The translations under genes and the position numbers were made by a program. Below the pieces are notes generated by a model. It was given only the letters and a program-made list of their open reading frames with translations, did no database searches and was not told the origin of the DNA. Shown piece after piece: positions 1 through 7,609 of a stretch of 64,000 nucleotides of DNA (the stretch's first letter is position 1; each line of letters starts with the position of its first letter). Source of the DNA: Parapedobacter sp. SGR-10 (lineage in GTDB: Bacteria; Bacteroidota; Bacteroidia; Sphingobacteriales; Sphingobacteriaceae); NCBI RefSeq assembly GCF_011030405.1, contig NZ_JAAJTJ010000002.1:1-64000 (forward strand). The letters are read 5' to 3'.

Positions 1-28
1 GTCATAATTTAACATACCTCAACACGTA

Positions 29-217
29 TTATCCCAAACCTTTCAACCAATCTATAACTTCTTCACGTGCTTTTCCCAATTTTTGCTGTAAGCGCCCTAA
101 CAATTCCTCGTCTTGTCCCTCCTCATATTTCAGATCATCATCTGTCCAATCGGCGTACTGTTGCTTGATCTTACCTTTCATTTCGGTCCATTTACCTTTC
201 AAATCCAATTTGTCCAT
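29..217 (-). CDS. CsbD family small stress protein
   Basis: A 62-residue, highly charged, tryptophan-containing protein. It opens with a lysine-rich segment ([18 protein letters not shown]) typical of CsbD/YjbJ proteins and continues with an acidic stretch and a second amphipathic helix with W57 near the end. CsbD proteins are abundant small hydrophilic proteins induced by general stress; their biochemical role is not settled. The length fits the family. The gene stands alone, with its downstream side at the window edge. The family call is confident; the function is not known. Confidence 0.85.
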   Translation of the reverse strand: MDKLDLKGKWTEMKGKIKQQYADWTDDDLKYEEGQDEELLGRLQQKLGKAREEVIDWLKGLG

Positions 218-620
218 GTTGCTTAAATTTTAACTTTATAACTATTTCTTATCTTACTTAACAAGCGTGGCCATTTTTTGTTTGTAAACTCTTTCAACAA
301 TCCAGCTTAAGAGAGCGGATAGACAGATCAATTCTTGTGCATTATTTGTTGAATGAGGTCAATTTCACGCTGTGTAAATGGTGAACTTCACAAATAAGCC
401 CTTCTTCTCGAAGTGTGAATAGTTCTATTGGCCATGCTTCTTACGGCTTAGATAAAATGGCTTGTCTTCGCGAACCGGATGCTAAAAGAGTTCGTGATTT
501 TTTTCGCTATTGTATCATATCTGTTACGAAATCGGTACAGTTGATAAGCGACGGATTAGAAAATTTCTTTTTACATTTTGAAGGGCTATCTTTAAGAATT
601 TAACAATATAAAGTAAGGAT
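218..620. other. Intergenic gap with possible decayed coding remnant
   Basis: About 400 bases between the CsbD gene and kduI. A 62-codon plus-strand frame at 415-603 resembles nothing I know and is probably chance. On the minus strand, about 310-390 reads PFTQREIDLIQQIMHKN before a stop, which faintly recalls the start of a LuxR-type helix-turn-helix, but stops interrupt it. I see no RNA gene or clear promoter. The stretch just before kduI (aagtaaggat) may act as its ribosome-binding region. Confidence 0.3.
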
Positions 621-1466
621 ATGTCAACAACATTTGAGTCTAGGTACGCCATAGGTCCTAATGAAAGTAAATCATTAGATACAAGTGGACTTCGCCAGAA
701 TTTTCTGATCGAACGATTGTTCTTCGAAGATCAGGTACACTTCGTCTATACCCATTACGACCGCTACATGGCAGGAGGAGCATTCCCGGTCAACAAAAAG
801 GTTAAATTGGAAACCATCGAACCCCTATTAAAAGAGCCACATTTCTTGTCCCGTCGTGAACTGGGCATCATCAATGTAGGCGGTGACGGGCACGTAGAGG
901 TAGATGGAGAAATCTTTGTCGTCAACCATAAAGAGGCTTTGTACATTGGAAAAGGAGCGCAAGAAGTCTATTTCAGCAGTAACGATAGCAAGAATCCTGC
1001 AAAATTCTATCTCAACTCCACACCAGCTCACCATACATTTCCTACCCGTCGCGTGACAAAAGAAGATGCCAACAAAATCGAATTGGGCAGTATGGAGACG
1101 GCCAACCACCGTGTCATCAACCAGATGCTCCTGCATACCGTCATTGAGACTTGCCAACTTCAAATGGGTATGACCGAGCTCAAACCGGGTTCGGTATGGA
1201 ACACGATGCCTTCGCATACTCACGATCGCCGTATGGAAGTCTATTTCTACTTTGATATACCCGAAGGACAGGCCGTATCTCATTTTATGGGTCCAGTGGA
1301 CGAAACCCGCCATATCTGGATGCACAATGAACAGGCCGTGATCTCGCCTCCCTGGTCTATCCATTCAGGAGCCGGCACGAGCAATTATACTTTTATATGG
1401 GGTATGGCCGGCGAGAATATGGATTACGATGATATGGACAAAAGTGCTATTACAGATTTGAGATAA
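621..1466 (+). CDS. kduI: 5-dehydro-4-deoxy-D-glucuronate isomerase
   Basis: KduI isomerises 5-keto-4-deoxyuronate, the product of unsaturated uronates released by polysaccharide lyases, to 2,5-diketo-3-deoxygluconate in the cytoplasm. The 281-residue length matches the family. The cupin metal site is visible: H199, H201 and E206 in the segment SHTHDRRMEVYFYF and H248 in PPWSIHSGAG, matching the four zinc ligands of characterised KduI. It is the first gene of a three-gene cluster: the next gene starts immediately after its stop codon, and kduD follows, so product and substrate pass between neighbours. The start at 621 follows aagtaaggat and gives the expected N-terminus. Regulation is not evident from the sequence. 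Confidence 0.97.
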   Translation: MSTTFESRYAIGPNESKSLDTSGLRQNFLIERLFFEDQVHFVYTHYDRYMAGGAFPVNKKVKLETIEPLLKEPHFLSRRELGIINVGGDGHVEVDGEIFVVNHKEALYIGKGAQEVYFSSNDSKNPAKFYLNSTPAHHTFPTRRVTKEDANKIELGSMETANHRVINQMLLHTVIETCQLQMGMTELKPGSVWNTMPSHTHDRRMEVYFYFDIPEGQAVSHFMGPVDETRHIWMHNEQAVISPPWSIHSGAGTSNYTFIWGMAGENMDYDDMDKSAITDLR

Positions 1467-2588
1467 ATGAAAAAAATTATATATGCTGTTGTGGCCCTGT
1501 GCCTGACTTATTCAGCTTCGCGGGCACAAAAAGTTATCCAAATAAAGAATACCGGGGATGAGCATAGGCTAGAAGTGGTATCCGTACCTTTTGCCAAGTT
1601 TAGCAAGCATTTCGGAGTAGATACAGTTTTTACGATAAAAGACAAGGTTTCAGGTACCACATATACCCATCAATTGGAAAAATTGGGCCTGCCCGATGTA
1701 CAGAATGTGCTTGTACAGGTACAGATAGCACCCAAAAGTAGTCTGGACCTAGTGGTATCACCCGAAAAAGCTCCATCGGTAAATAGCAAAGCCTACGCCC
1801 GATATGTTCCGGAGCGTTTTGACGATTTTGCCTGGGAGAATGATGTAGTGGCGTTCCGTATGTACGGAAAAGCACTCGAGGGTAGAAAAGACGATGCACA
1901 AGGCGTTGATTACTGGGCAAAGAGAACTACCGATCTCGTCATCAATGCATGGTATAAGCACGGCGACTACCACAAGGATCATGGACAGGGTTTGGACTAT
2001 TATTCCGTTGGACAAACATTGGGAGCAGGGGATATCGCCTTGTTTTTTAAGGATAAGGTGCACTACACCAAACATTACAGACAATATCAGGTGCTGGACA
2101 ATGGTCCATTGCGGACAACGTTCAAACTGACCTTTGAACCACAAGACTTTGACGGCAAAACGGTTTCATTGACCAAAACTATTTCTCTGGATGCGGGACA
2201 GCATTTCAACAAGGTCGTTGTGCATTTGGAAAACAAACAGGCCAAGGTCACACCTGTGGTCATCGGTCTGGCCAAACGAAAAGAGGTAAATCCAGCGTTT
2301 GATTTTGACCAAAAAGAAAGGACGCTAGCCTATTGGGAACCAGATATCGATGGTGCAGGCCGTACAGGAACCGCCGTGGTATTACCACATTCCAAAGTGC
2401 AGCTTCTTCCTAATGTACCTGAACAGTTCTTGATAAAGACGACCGTAAAAAACGGTAAACCTTTGGTGTATTACAATGGGGCTGCATGGAATAAAGCCGG
2501 CAAGATCACAACAGCAGACAAGTGGGAAGATTATGTGGAGGAATATGCCGAACGGATCAAAAAACCGTTAAAAGTGACATTGAAATAA
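1467..2588 (+). CDS. DUF4861 family secreted protein in the kdu cluster
   Basis: A 373-residue protein with an N-terminal signal peptide (MKKIIYAVVALCLTYSASRA, cleavage likely after residue 20), so probably periplasmic. The sequence (ITNTGD-like opening IQIKNTGDEHR, repeated beta-rich segments, Y/W-rich middle such as WENDVVAFRMYG) fits the DUF4861 family, which in Bacteroidota is often encoded beside uronate genes. It starts at the base after the kduI stop, so the two are translationally coupled. The position between the isomerase and the dehydrogenase suggests a role in uronic-acid polysaccharide use, possibly as a periplasmic hydrolase or binding protein, but no catalytic residues can be assigned and the function is inference from context. 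Confidence 0.8.
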   Translation: MKKIIYAVVALCLTYSASRAQKVIQIKNTGDEHRLEVVSVPFAKFSKHFGVDTVFTIKDKVSGTTYTHQLEKLGLPDVQNVLVQVQIAPKSSLDLVVSPEKAPSVNSKAYARYVPERFDDFAWENDVVAFRMYGKALEGRKDDAQGVDYWAKRTTDLVINAWYKHGDYHKDHGQGLDYYSVGQTLGAGDIALFFKDKVHYTKHYRQYQVLDNGPLRTTFKLTFEPQDFDGKTVSLTKTISLDAGQHFNKVVVHLENKQAKVTPVVIGLAKRKEVNPAFDFDQKERTLAYWEPDIDGAGRTGTAVVLPHSKVQLLPNVPEQFLIKTTVKNGKPLVYYNGAAWNKAGKITTADKWEDYVEEYAERIKKPLKVTLK

Positions 2589-2634
2589 GTAAGGGCAAAA
2601 GATTTTTTTGCCCCTACATCTAAATTTAATTTTT

Positions 2635-3402
2635 ATGATACTAAATTCATTTGATTTATCAGGCAAGGTTGCCCTTGTCACAGGTTGTAAACGAGGGATC
2701 GGAAAAGCCTTGGCCGAGGCACTTGCCGAAGCTGGTGCCGACATCATTGGGGTATCAGCCACGCTCGAGCTTGAAGGCTCGGATGTAGAAAAATCTATCC
2801 AAACTTTGGGTCGAAAATTCCATGCCTATAAGTGTGACTTCTCAAAAAGAGAAGAGCTGTATAAATTTATCGATCAAGTCAAGAAAGATCACCCAGTCAT
2901 TGATATTCTGTTCAACAATGCAGGAAATATTCTACGCAAACCCGCAGCAGAGCATCCCGACGAATATTGGGACGAGATCATTGAAATCAACCAAAATGCA
3001 CAGTTTGTATTGACGCGCGAAATCGGAAAAGACATGATTGCCCGTGGTTCGGGTAAGATCGTGTTTACCGCATCACTACTGACCTTTCAAGGTGGTATCA
3101 ATGTACCGGGATATGCGGCATCCAAAGGAGCCATTGGTTCATTGACGAAGGCTTTTGCTAACGAATGGGCATCCAAAGGGGTAAACGTCAATGCTATTGC
3201 GCCGGGGTATATCGCCACAGACAATACAGAAGCCCTGCGTGATGATCCCGAGCGTTCGGCTTCTATTCTGGGACGTATACCGGCAGGTAGATGGGGAGAA
3301 CCCGAAGACTTCAAAGGACCTGCCATATTTCTGGCATCCAAAGCCTCAGACTATGTCCATGGCACGATCCTGACCGTAGATGGTGGCTGGATGGGTCGAT
3401 AA
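2635..3402 (+). CDS. kduD: 2-dehydro-3-deoxy-D-gluconate 5-dehydrogenase
   Basis: A short-chain dehydrogenase of 255 residues that reduces 2,5-diketo-3-deoxygluconate, the product of KduI, to 2-keto-3-deoxygluconate. The Rossmann motif TGCKRGIG is at residues 16-23, NNAG at 94-97, and the catalytic S147, Y160 and K164 (YAASK) are all present. The C-terminus (LTVDGGWMGR) is typical of KduD. The ATG at 2635 is preferred over an upstream in-frame TTG at 2608 because homologues begin a few residues before the beta-alpha-beta fold. It lies 46 bases after the DUF4861 gene, in the same direction, completing the uronate cluster. General SDR members can be confused, but the kduI neighbour decides the name. 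Confidence 0.93.
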   Translation: MILNSFDLSGKVALVTGCKRGIGKALAEALAEAGADIIGVSATLELEGSDVEKSIQTLGRKFHAYKCDFSKREELYKFIDQVKKDHPVIDILFNNAGNILRKPAAEHPDEYWDEIIEINQNAQFVLTREIGKDMIARGSGKIVFTASLLTFQGGINVPGYAASKGAIGSLTKAFANEWASKGVNVNAIAPGYIATDNTEALRDDPERSASILGRIPAGRWGEPEDFKGPAIFLASKASDYVHGTILTVDGGWMGR

Positions 3403-3423
3403 TATAATGTCGTCGTAAAGCTA

Positions 3424-3478
3424 GCGCACGAATCCTTTCGTGTGCCTATCTTTCGAGCACACGAAAGGATTCGTGCGC
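3424..3478. repeat. Perfect 22-bp inverted repeat
   Basis: Positions 3424-3445 and 3457-3478 are perfect reverse complements (arms begin gcgcacgaatcctttcg) around an 11-base loop. It lies between the convergent kduD and nadD ends. It could serve as a bidirectional terminator, but it has no T-run. Arms this long and perfect are more like a REP-type or mobile palindrome. Confidence 0.8.
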
Positions 3479-3487
3479 CAACAGATG

Positions 3488-3516
3488 AAAGGGCTTTATT
3501 TAAAATAAAGCCCTTT
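3488..3516 (-). terminator. Hairpin over the nadD stop codon
   Basis: Thirteen-base perfect arms (aaagggctttatt / aataaagcccttt) with a 3-base loop. The nadD stop codon lies inside the left arm. The structure probably ends or protects the yicC-gmk-nadD transcript; no clear U-tract follows on the minus strand, so termination activity is uncertain. Confidence 0.45.
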
Positions 3517-4080
3517 CTTGTCGATAAAGTCGATGACCTTATCCGGAGTATAGTACTTTATACTCTTTCCCTCTTTGATCGCTTGTCGCAGAAAAGTGGA
3601 CGACAGTTCCATAATAGGCGTATCGGTGACCATCACAGAAGGGTGGCTTTTGAGTACTCCTCCATCATGGCCTATCCTTGGGTACACAATGATTTTATAA
3701 TCCCTTAAGATAATATCTGCATTCTTCCATTTATGCAAGCTAGCAAGGTTGTCCTCTCCCATGATAAGTACAAATTCTTTGTTGGGATATTTCTCCCCCA
3801 AATGGATCAATGTATCTATGGTGTAGGAAGGCTGAGGCAATCTGAATTCGATGTCGGAGGCTTTCAGCTTATCGGAGCCTTCCAAGGCAAGGTTGACCAT
3901 TTCCAATCGATCATACATATTGCCTAAGCTTTTTTTTTCCTTAAAAGGATTCTGAGGAGAGACAACAAACCAAACTTGATCCAACAAGGTGTACTGCGCC
4001 ATATAATTGGCTATGATCAGATGGCCAATATGAATGGGATTGAACGACCCAAAGAATAAACCGATGTGTTGTTTTTTCAT
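3496..4080 (-). CDS. nadD: Nicotinate-nucleotide adenylyltransferase
   Basis: NadD adenylates nicotinate mononucleotide to deamido-NAD in the common last part of NAD synthesis. The protein is 194 residues, the usual length. The nucleotidyltransferase signature GSFNPIHIGH is at residues 11-20, with both histidines of the HxGH motif, and an SSTFLRQAI segment near the C-terminus matches the ISSTxIR motif. It is the last gene of yicC-gmk-nadD. nadA and nadB lie around 38-41 kb in the same window, so de novo NAD genes are split over two loci. The start ATG at 4080 gives the expected MKKQHIGLFFGSF opening. Confidence 0.97.
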   Translation of the reverse strand: MKKQHIGLFFGSFNPIHIGHLIIANYMAQYTLLDQVWFVVSPQNPFKEKKSLGNMYDRLEMVNLALEGSDKLKASDIEFRLPQPSYTIDTLIHLGEKYPNKEFVLIMGEDNLASLHKWKNADIILRDYKIIVYPRIGHDGGVLKSHPSVMVTDTPIMELSSTFLRQAIKEGKSIKYYTPDKVIDFIDKKGLYFK

Positions 4081-4136
4081 ATTCGTATTGAGATATGAGT
4101 AGTGCGTATTGAAACATTCATTTTCAAATTCCCAAA

Positions 4137-4700
4137 TTACTTTATAAAATCCAACACCAATTTCTCCGCATCAGCCTTAGCTGTCTCTAAATCAAAATTA
4201 TCGAGCACTACATCAAATTTGTCTGCATAGCTCAGCTCATGTTCAGCTTTTGCAAAACGTTCTTTCAACTTTTCTTCCGAGTCAGTACCACGTCCACGTA
4301 GTCTCTCTTTGAGCACATCCAGTGACGGAGGATTCACAAAAATAGCCAACGCTTCCTCTGGGAACTTGGATTTGAGGCGAAGACCTCCGACGACGTCGAT
4401 ATCAAAAATCACGTGCTTACCTTCGGCCCAAATACGTTCTACCTCAGATTTCAATGTGCCATAAAACGTCCCGGAATACACTTCTTCAAATTCGATGAAC
4501 TCGTGTTTGGCCACTTTATGCAAAAACTCCTCTTTGCTGATAAAATAGTAATCCGACCCATCGACTTCGGCACCGCGCCGCTCCCGTGTTGTCGCCGAGA
4601 TGGAAAACGCCAGTTTGTCCGCGTATTTGGACAGTAGATGTCTGACTATCGTTGTTTTTCCGGCGCCGGAAGGAGCTGAGAATATGATTAATTTTCCCAT
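4137..4700 (-). CDS. gmk: Guanylate kinase
   Basis: Phosphorylates GMP to GDP. It has 187 residues, with the P-loop SAPSGAGKTT at residues 8-17, the GMP-binding segment TTRERRGAEVDGSDYYFI, and the lid region RLRGRGTDSEEKLKERF. It lies 9 bases downstream of the yicC-like gene and 56 bases upstream of nadD, an arrangement common in Bacteroidota. Length and motifs leave little doubt. Confidence 0.98.
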   Translation of the reverse strand: MGKLIIFSAPSGAGKTTIVRHLLSKYADKLAFSISATTRERRGAEVDGSDYYFISKEEFLHKVAKHEFIEFEEVYSGTFYGTLKSEVERIWAEGKHVIFDIDVVGGLRLKSKFPEEALAIFVNPPSLDVLKERLRGRGTDSEEKLKERFAKAEHELSYADKFDVVLDNFDLETAKADAEKLVLDFIK

Positions 4701-4709
4701 AATATCTAG

Positions 4710-5585
4710 CTATAGCACGTTGAGCAATTGTTCCTTTATTTTCTCCAGCTCTTCCTTCATCCGCACGACGACCTGCTGTATTCCCGCATCATTGGCCTTT
4801 GAGCCGAGCGTGTTAATCTCACGGCCCATTTCCTGCGAAATAAACCCCAGTTTCTTACCATTCGAATCCGGCGCGTTCAAAGCATTCAGAAAATAATTAC
4901 AATGACTCCGCAACCGCACCTTCTCTTCGGTAATATCTAATTTGTCTATATAAAAGATCAGTTCTTGTTCGAAACGGTTTTTGTCGATATTCTCCTTACC
5001 CACGGCGGCGTCCATATAATTTGCTATACGCTCGCGGATCAAGGGAATGCGGTCGCCTTCCACAGCTTCTACTTCCACCAGATAATCCAAGATCAGCCGT
5101 ACCCTATTCTCCAGATCGGCTTTGAGGACCTTACCTTCATCAAGCCTAAACGTATTGAATTTGTCCACCGCTTGATAAAAGGCCGCCAAAAGTACCTTTC
5201 CTTCTTCCTCATCGATTTCGTCATCGTTGGTGGCCACGACTTCAGGCATATTCAATGCCAAGTCGAATAAAGAAGCTTTCGTATCGCCCACCTGTTGGGC
5301 TATCTCTTGAAGTTGGGTATAATATTTTTTGAGGAGCTCGCCATTGATGGACGATGCTTTTGCCGTTTGATCTGTATATTCCGAAGAAATCATGACATTG
5401 ACTTTTCCGCGCTCTATGAGCTTGCTACACTCACTACGTAAGGTCAACTCTTTGTCCGAAACGGCTTTAGGAAGCCGGATACTCAATTCCAAAAATTTAG
5501 AATTAAGCGATTTTATCTCTACAGTGTACTTTACGTTTTCATTTTCCTGCGTATCGACACCATATCCTGTCATTGATTTTATCAT
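4710..5585 (-). CDS. YicC family endoribonuclease-like protein
   Basis: The N-terminus IKSMTGYG and the C-terminus (LGFISQEMGREINTLGSKANDAGIQQVVVRMKEELEKIKEQLLNVL) are the hallmark ends of the YicC/YloC family, stress-associated endoribonucleases. The ATG at 5585 gives MIKSMTGYG; an upstream TTG at 5591 adds two residues and is less likely. About 291 residues, usual for the family. It is the first gene of the yicC-gmk-nadD operon. The conserved C-terminal DUF1732 part is intact. Confidence 0.93.
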   Translation of the reverse strand: MIKSMTGYGVDTQENENVKYTVEIKSLNSKFLELSIRLPKAVSDKELTLRSECSKLIERGKVNVMISSEYTDQTAKASSINGELLKKYYTQLQEIAQQVGDTKASLFDLALNMPEVVATNDDEIDEEEGKVLLAAFYQAVDKFNTFRLDEGKVLKADLENRVRLILDYLVEVEAVEGDRIPLIRERIANYMDAAVGKENIDKNRFEQELIFYIDKLDITEEKVRLRSHCNYFLNALNAPDSNGKKLGFISQEMGREINTLGSKANDAGIQQVVVRMKEELEKIKEQLLNVL

Positions 5586-5661
5586 ACGCAAAGGTAACGA
5601 AACAAGCGGTAATTTTCCGATAGATAGGAAAATTGATAATAAATACCTATCTTCGAAACAT

Positions 5662-5750
5662 GTGCACGGGGTGCGAAGCAGATCAGTCTGCTAGCTGAGA
5701 TTATACCCGAGACCTGATTTGGATAATGCCAACGTAGGAATGCCTTGCAC
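5662..5750 (+). promoter_or_regulatory. TPP riboswitch (THI element)
   Basis: The leader contains the conserved THI-box blocks in order: a ctgagattatacccg segment at about 5694-5709 and acctgatttggataatgcc at 5712-5730, then aacgtaggaatgc. The outer helix is closed by tgtgca at the left and tgcac at about 5746-5750. These are the pyrimidine- and pyrophosphate-sensor strands of the thiamine pyrophosphate aptamer. It lies about 85 bases upstream of a four-gene operon and should shut it down when TPP is abundant. Confidence 0.95.
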
Positions 5751-5784
5751 TTCATTTAAACCCCTGCTCCGCGGGTGTTTCATA

Positions 5785-5833
5785 GGTGTGATTTTCTATG
5801 TTTGGCGCAATATATAGAAAATATAAACACACC
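5785..5833 (+). promoter_or_regulatory. Translation-blocking hairpin (expression platform)
   Basis: ggtgtg at 5785-5790 pairs with cacacc at 5828-5833, and attttctat at 5791-5799 pairs with atagaaaat at 5814-5822, leaving a 5-base bulge. The 3' arm ends 2 bases before the methyltransferase ATG at 5836, so folding would bury the ribosome landing site. With no U-tract, this fits control at translation initiation by the TPP aptamer upstream. Confidence 0.6.
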
Positions 5834-5835
5834 AT

Positions 5836-6564
5836 ATGGAACTACAAAAATCAAATTTTCAGTTACTTCCTACAGATCAACGGACCTGGCAAAACCGTCC
5901 TGAATGGTTCTTCAACAGAGAGCATACAGAGACCTACGAACAATGGTACGAAGGGAGGTATAAAAGAGCCGAAATCTGGCAAAAAAAAGTCATGGAACAG
6001 CTTGTTAGCCACGATACCCGTGTCAAAACATTATTAGAGTTCGGATGCGGCACGACACGATTTACGCGTTGGTGGAAAGAAATCGGCATTGAAGCTACCG
6101 GAGGCGATATCTCTCCATTGATGCTCTCCCAAGCGATCCATCTATTCGAAGGAGATCTAGTCATGGCTGACTCCCATCATATGCCATTCAAGGACCATAC
6201 GTTCGACAGTTTAGCCTTCATCACTACATTTGAATACTATCGAGACCCGGTCAAGGTTATTCGTGAAGCCGCCCGTGTGGCCAAATATGGAATTGCTATG
6301 GGGATGATGAACCGCAATTCGCCTAAGGTTGTACGAAGACGTGTACAGCAGATTTTTGGCAAAAATCCATTCTATGTCACGGCAACATTCTATACACCCA
6401 AAATGCTCATCCGCATAATAGAAGAGGCATTGAGAGGAAGAGAATATACCATCCGGTGGACTTGCACCGGATTACCAAAATGGTTTCCTGTCCAGCAATG
6501 GAGTGTCCCCTATGGAGATTTCTTTGGACTATATATTCAGTTTAATGACGTAGACCATGTATAG
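5836..6564 (+). CDS. Class I SAM-dependent methyltransferase of the TPP operon
   Basis: A 242-residue Rossmann-fold methyltransferase. Motif I is LLEFGCGTT at residues 67-74, the acidic ribose-binding position is D91 in GGDIS, and ADSHHMPFKDHTFDSLAF (111-128) matches motifs II-III of the UbiE/Methyltransf_11 type. It is the first gene after a TPP riboswitch and overlaps the next gene by 8 bases. The same operon ends with a Trm112-like zinc-ribbon protein; Trm112 proteins are known partners and activators of class I methyltransferases, so a complex is likely. The substrate is unknown; control by TPP suggests a thiamine-related or thiamine-precursor molecule. The ATG at 5836 is chosen for its position after the leader hairpin. 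Confidence 0.85.
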   Translation: MELQKSNFQLLPTDQRTWQNRPEWFFNREHTETYEQWYEGRYKRAEIWQKKVMEQLVSHDTRVKTLLEFGCGTTRFTRWWKEIGIEATGGDISPLMLSQAIHLFEGDLVMADSHHMPFKDHTFDSLAFITTFEYYRDPVKVIREAARVAKYGIAMGMMNRNSPKVVRRRVQQIFGKNPFYVTATFYTPKMLIRIIEEALRGREYTIRWTCTGLPKWFPVQQWSVPYGDFFGLYIQFNDVDHV

Positions 6565-7609
6565 AGATGGAAAATTAGATCCTGTGGCATTAAAAGCCCA
6601 GTTTATCGAAAAGACTGGTTTTCGAAGACAGGAAGTCCTACAGGGGCCCTCCATAGGTGTGGATGTCAGTGTCATCAAAATAGATGAAAAAACAGCTTTA
6701 ATCGCGGCAAGTGATCCACTAAGTATATTACCCTCGCTGTCCATGGAGATCTCCGCTTGGCTTTCTGTACATTTAATGGCAAATGATGTGGCGACCACCG
6801 GATTTTTGCCCAACTATGGACAGTTTGTACTCAATCTTCCGACATCCTTGTCCTCCTCCCAAATACAAAACTATTGGAATTCTATCGATCAATATTGTAA
6901 AGAAATCGGCGTACATATAACCGGTGGGCACACAGCCTTTGATTCATTTACGCAAAGCACCATTGCCGGTGGAGGTACTTTATTCGCTATCGCACCTGTG
7001 GACGAGGTCAAAACATCTTCCCTTGCACAAGCTGGGGACGATCTGCTGATGACAAAGAGCGCTGCCCTCTCCAGCAGTTCGTTGTTAGCGTGGAGCTTTC
7101 CCGACTACATCAAAAAACATGTGGGGGATGAGATAAGGAACCAAGCACAGGCAAGTTTTTTCGAAACAAGCATTATTCCCGAGGTGAAAGTATTGCAGGA
7201 AGATCAAGCGCTTTTTTCACAGGTACATGCTATGCACGATGTGACCGAAAAGGGAATCATCGGCGCTTCCCATGAATTTGCGCAAGCCAGCAATACATGC
7301 ATCTCCCTGTTTGAGGAGAATATAAGAGTAGCAGAGCCACAGCGACAGGTGTGCAAGCTTTTTAAGATAGATCCTTTGCGCAGTATAGGCGCAGGCTCTT
7401 TACTCATCGCCTGCAATCCACACTATACCGACAAGATCATCACAAAATTAGGTGATGTCCATATAGAAGCAACACATATTGGCAGATTCAATAGTAGACC
7501 GGATCTAAAGTCATATCTTCAAGATCAAAATGGTTTGCCTATACCTTACCCTGTTGAAGACCCTTATTGGGCAGCTTACTTCACCGCCTATAAAAATAAT
7601 TTGTCATGA
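6557..7609 (+). CDS. HypE/PurM-like ATP-binding protein of the TPP operon
   Basis: A 350-residue AIR-synthase (PurM/HypE/ThiL) superfamily protein. Visible motifs are GVDVSVI at 34-40, SDP at 52-54, NDVATTG at 76-82, GGHT at 123-126, and MHDVTEKG at 226-233. The GGHT and SDP versions match the HypE-like branch rather than ThiL, which has GGDT and TTDxxxEGVHF. A canonical ThiL is encoded at 36988-38028, so this is not the thiamine-phosphate kinase by default. The family activates carboxyl, amide or phosphate groups with ATP. The gene overlaps both neighbours (8 and 4 bases), implying coupled translation under the TPP riboswitch. The likely role is an ATP-dependent step on a thiamine-related compound; this is inference. 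Confidence 0.8.
   Translation: MYRDGKLDPVALKAQFIEKTGFRRQEVLQGPSIGVDVSVIKIDEKTALIAASDPLSILPSLSMEISAWLSVHLMANDVATTGFLPNYGQFVLNLPTSLSSSQIQNYWNSIDQYCKEIGVHITGGHTAFDSFTQSTIAGGGTLFAIAPVDEVKTSSLAQAGDDLLMTKSAALSSSSLLAWSFPDYIKKHVGDEIRNQAQASFFETSIIPEVKVLQEDQALFSQVHAMHDVTEKGIIGASHEFAQASNTCISLFEENIRVAEPQRQVCKLFKIDPLRSIGAGSLLIACNPHYTDKIITKLGDVHIEATHIGRFNSRPDLKSYLQDQNGLPIPYPVEDPYWAAYFTAYKNNLS

Noticed and set aside
415..603. 62-codon plus-strand frame before kduI
   Set aside because: No recognisable motif, no ribosome site, ends 20 bases before kduI; probably chance.
828..1364. 178-codon antisense frame inside kduI
   Set aside because: Mirror of a real gene; composition is that of an antisense shadow.
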